From Anaerolineales bacterium (GTDB taxonomy: Bacteria; Chloroflexota; Anaerolineae; Anaerolineales; Villigracilaceae): 41,673 nucleotides of DNA. The notes below the pieces were generated by a model. It ran no database searches. It saw only the letters and a program-made list of their open reading frames with translations, and had not been told where the DNA came from. The stretch covers positions 1 through 41,673 of the forward strand of contig JAGVAO010000045.1 of NCBI GenBank assembly GCA_020060235.1. Direction: 5' to 3'. Positions 40,657-41,673 of this stretch are shown here, in pieces (within the stretch, counting starts at the first letter, position 1; every line of letters begins with the position of its first letter). The position numbers and the translations under genes were made by a program.

Positions 40657-41673
40657 TACCGAATCCACGCCCGCCCCCCAGGATGGCGAAACTGTATCCA
40701 CTTTTCGGACGCTAAAAGACCTGATTAATTTCGCCTCCAGCAAGGCCATCCTGCAAGGGATAACCGACATGGGCGAATCGGGCATTGCCGAGCCGCTGCC
40801 CTTCCCCTTCCTGGCCCTGGTCGGCCAAAACGAGATGAAACTGGCCCTGCTGCTGGGACTCATCAACCCCAACGTCGGCGGCATCCTGCTGGTCGGCCCG
40901 CGCGGAACCGGCAAAACCACTGCCGTGCGCTCGCTGCTCGAACTGCTGCCCAACGTCGAACGCTCGACCTGCTACTACGGCTGCACCCCCGAAGATGTCG
41001 AAAGCGGCAGCATCGACGCCATCTGTCCCGAATGCGCCCAGAAATACGCCGCCGGACAGCCCCTGACCGCGCCCGACCGCGTGCGCCTGGTCGAACTGCC
41101 GCTCAACTCGCGCCTCGAAGACGTGGTCGGCGGCATCGACGAGCGCGCCGCCATCCATGACCGCATGAAACTGCGCCGCGGAATTTTGGCCCAGGCCGAC
41201 CGCAACCTGCTCTACATCGACGAAATCAACCTGCTTTCCGACGAGGTCATGGACGCCATCCTCGATGCGGCGGCCCAGGGTATCTACACCGTGCGGCGCG
41301 GCCCGGTTTCGGCCACCTACCGCGCCCGCTTCGTGCTCATCGGTTCGATGAACCCCGAAGAAGGCAAACTGCGCCCCCAAATTCTTGACCGCTTCGGCCT
41401 GCGCCTGATTGTGCGCGGGCTGGAAAACGCCGCCGAGCGGCTCGAAGCCTATCGCCGCGTGCAGGCCTACCTGACCAATCCGCGCGCCATGATTGCCAAT
41501 TACAGCGCAGAAAGCCAGCAGGCCGCCGCCGAAATCCAGGAAGCGCGCAAACGCCTGCGCTCGGTCAACATCCCCGACCCGCTTGCCACCCGCGCCATCC
41601 ACCTGATTCAAAGCATGGGCATCGACAGCCTGCGCGCCGAAATCACCTGGTTCGAGGCCGCCCGCGCCTACGC
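40649..41673 (+). CDS. Magnesium chelatase-type AAA+ ATPase (ChlI/BchI-like), cut by window
   Basis: The frame is open from the ATG at 40649 to the right edge (341 codons). Walker A GPRGTGKTT, the family insertion with LPLNSRLEDVVGGID, Walker B NLLYIDEINLL, the sensor-1 region FVLIGSMNPEEG and the Arg finger in RPQILDRFGLR are all present, in the order of BchI/ChlI and cobaltochelatase ATPases. Four cysteines (CYYGCTPEDV and ICPEC) are a likely metal-binding loop found in many non-photosynthetic homologues. The C-terminal partner (VWA domain) should lie just beyond the window if the gene is like the fused BchI-BchD type. Metal chelation or protein remodelling cannot be told apart here. Confidence 0.92.
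   Translation, partial: MSDTESTPAPQDGETVSTFRTLKDLINFASSKAILQGITDMGESGIAEPLPFPFLALVGQNEMKLALLLGLINPNVGGILLVGPRGTGKTTAVRSLLELLPNVERSTCYYGCTPEDVESGSIDAICPECAQKYAAGQPLTAPDRVRLVELPLNSRLEDVVGGIDERAAIHDRMKLRRGILAQADRNLLYIDEINLLSDEVMDAILDAAAQGIYTVRRGPVSATYRARFVLIGSMNPEEGKLRPQILDRFGLRLIVRGLENAAERLEAYRRVQAYLTNPRAMIANYSAESQQAAAEIQEARKRLRSVNIPDPLATRAIHLIQSMGIDSLRAEITWFEAARAY

Overview
The window looks like a stretch of chromosome from an anaerobic member of the Chloroflexota, probably Anaerolineae-like. This is an inference from gene content: many small secreted lipoproteins with Pro/Thr-rich linkers, CapA-like and beta-propeller lipoproteins, GC-rich coding sequence (long antisense reading frames shadow many genes), a Na+-pumping decarboxylase and a PPi-type phosphofructokinase. 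No rRNA, tRNA, CRISPR array, integrase or transposase was found. About 38 genes are supported; the outer two (alaS on the left, a magnesium-chelatase-like ATPase on the right) run off the ends.

Layout. 1-4693 (minus): alaS and an orphan 7TM-PAS histidine kinase, with an elaborate 270-bp leader between them. 4850-9945 (plus): class 3 lipase, a possible tandem PH-like protein, a lipoprotein with a sulfite-oxidase-type molybdopterin fold, an MFS transporter and an M24 peptidase. 9949-10602 (minus): a transglutaminase-like protein. 10782-13796 (plus): a large secreted nuclease. 14171-17684 (plus): a complete four-gene biotin- and Na+-dependent acyl-CoA decarboxylase operon (carboxyltransferase, small membrane subunit, biotin carrier, Na+-pumping subunit), followed by a fructosamine-kinase-like gene. 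18755-21270 (minus): a 50-residue membrane protein, a class III aminotransferase and two small secreted proteins. 21429-24804: a P-loop kinase/DUF4037 pair, a small winged-helix-like protein, a membrane protein and a DUF309-zinc ribbon protein. 24860-32222 (minus): cyclase/CapA pair, beta-propeller lipoprotein, UbiA prenyltransferase, PPi-type phosphofructokinase and RarD permease. 32343-41673 (plus): a lipoprotein, a GH25-SH3b-NAGPA fusion with an Fe-S PD-(D/E)XK nuclease, a five-gene module (secreted peptidase, ABC exporter, membrane protein, XRE regulator), a hotdog thioesterase and the chelatase-like ATPase.

How it works together. The decarboxylase and the predicted PPi-dependent phosphofructokinase both fit an energy-limited fermentative life: decarboxylation energy is stored as a sodium gradient and ATP is spared in glycolysis. 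The 36088-40053 module reads as one exporter/peptidase unit, possibly controlled by its own last gene through palindromes at its promoter.

Regulatory reading. Four plus-strand genes (6742, 7380, 23090, 24301) have an extended -10 box (TGn plus a TATAAT-like hexamer) ending only 6-7 nt before the ATG and no Shine-Dalgarno, so they are probably translated from leaderless mRNAs. The same arrangement precedes a 29-codon, alanine-rich ORF upstream of alaS. That ORF is followed by an apparent terminator and a possible competing antiterminator, which resembles a translational attenuator for alanyl-tRNA synthetase; this is the most interesting untested idea here. Several unrelated families of short palindromic repeats occupy gaps, and one appears to have entered the alaS reading frame.
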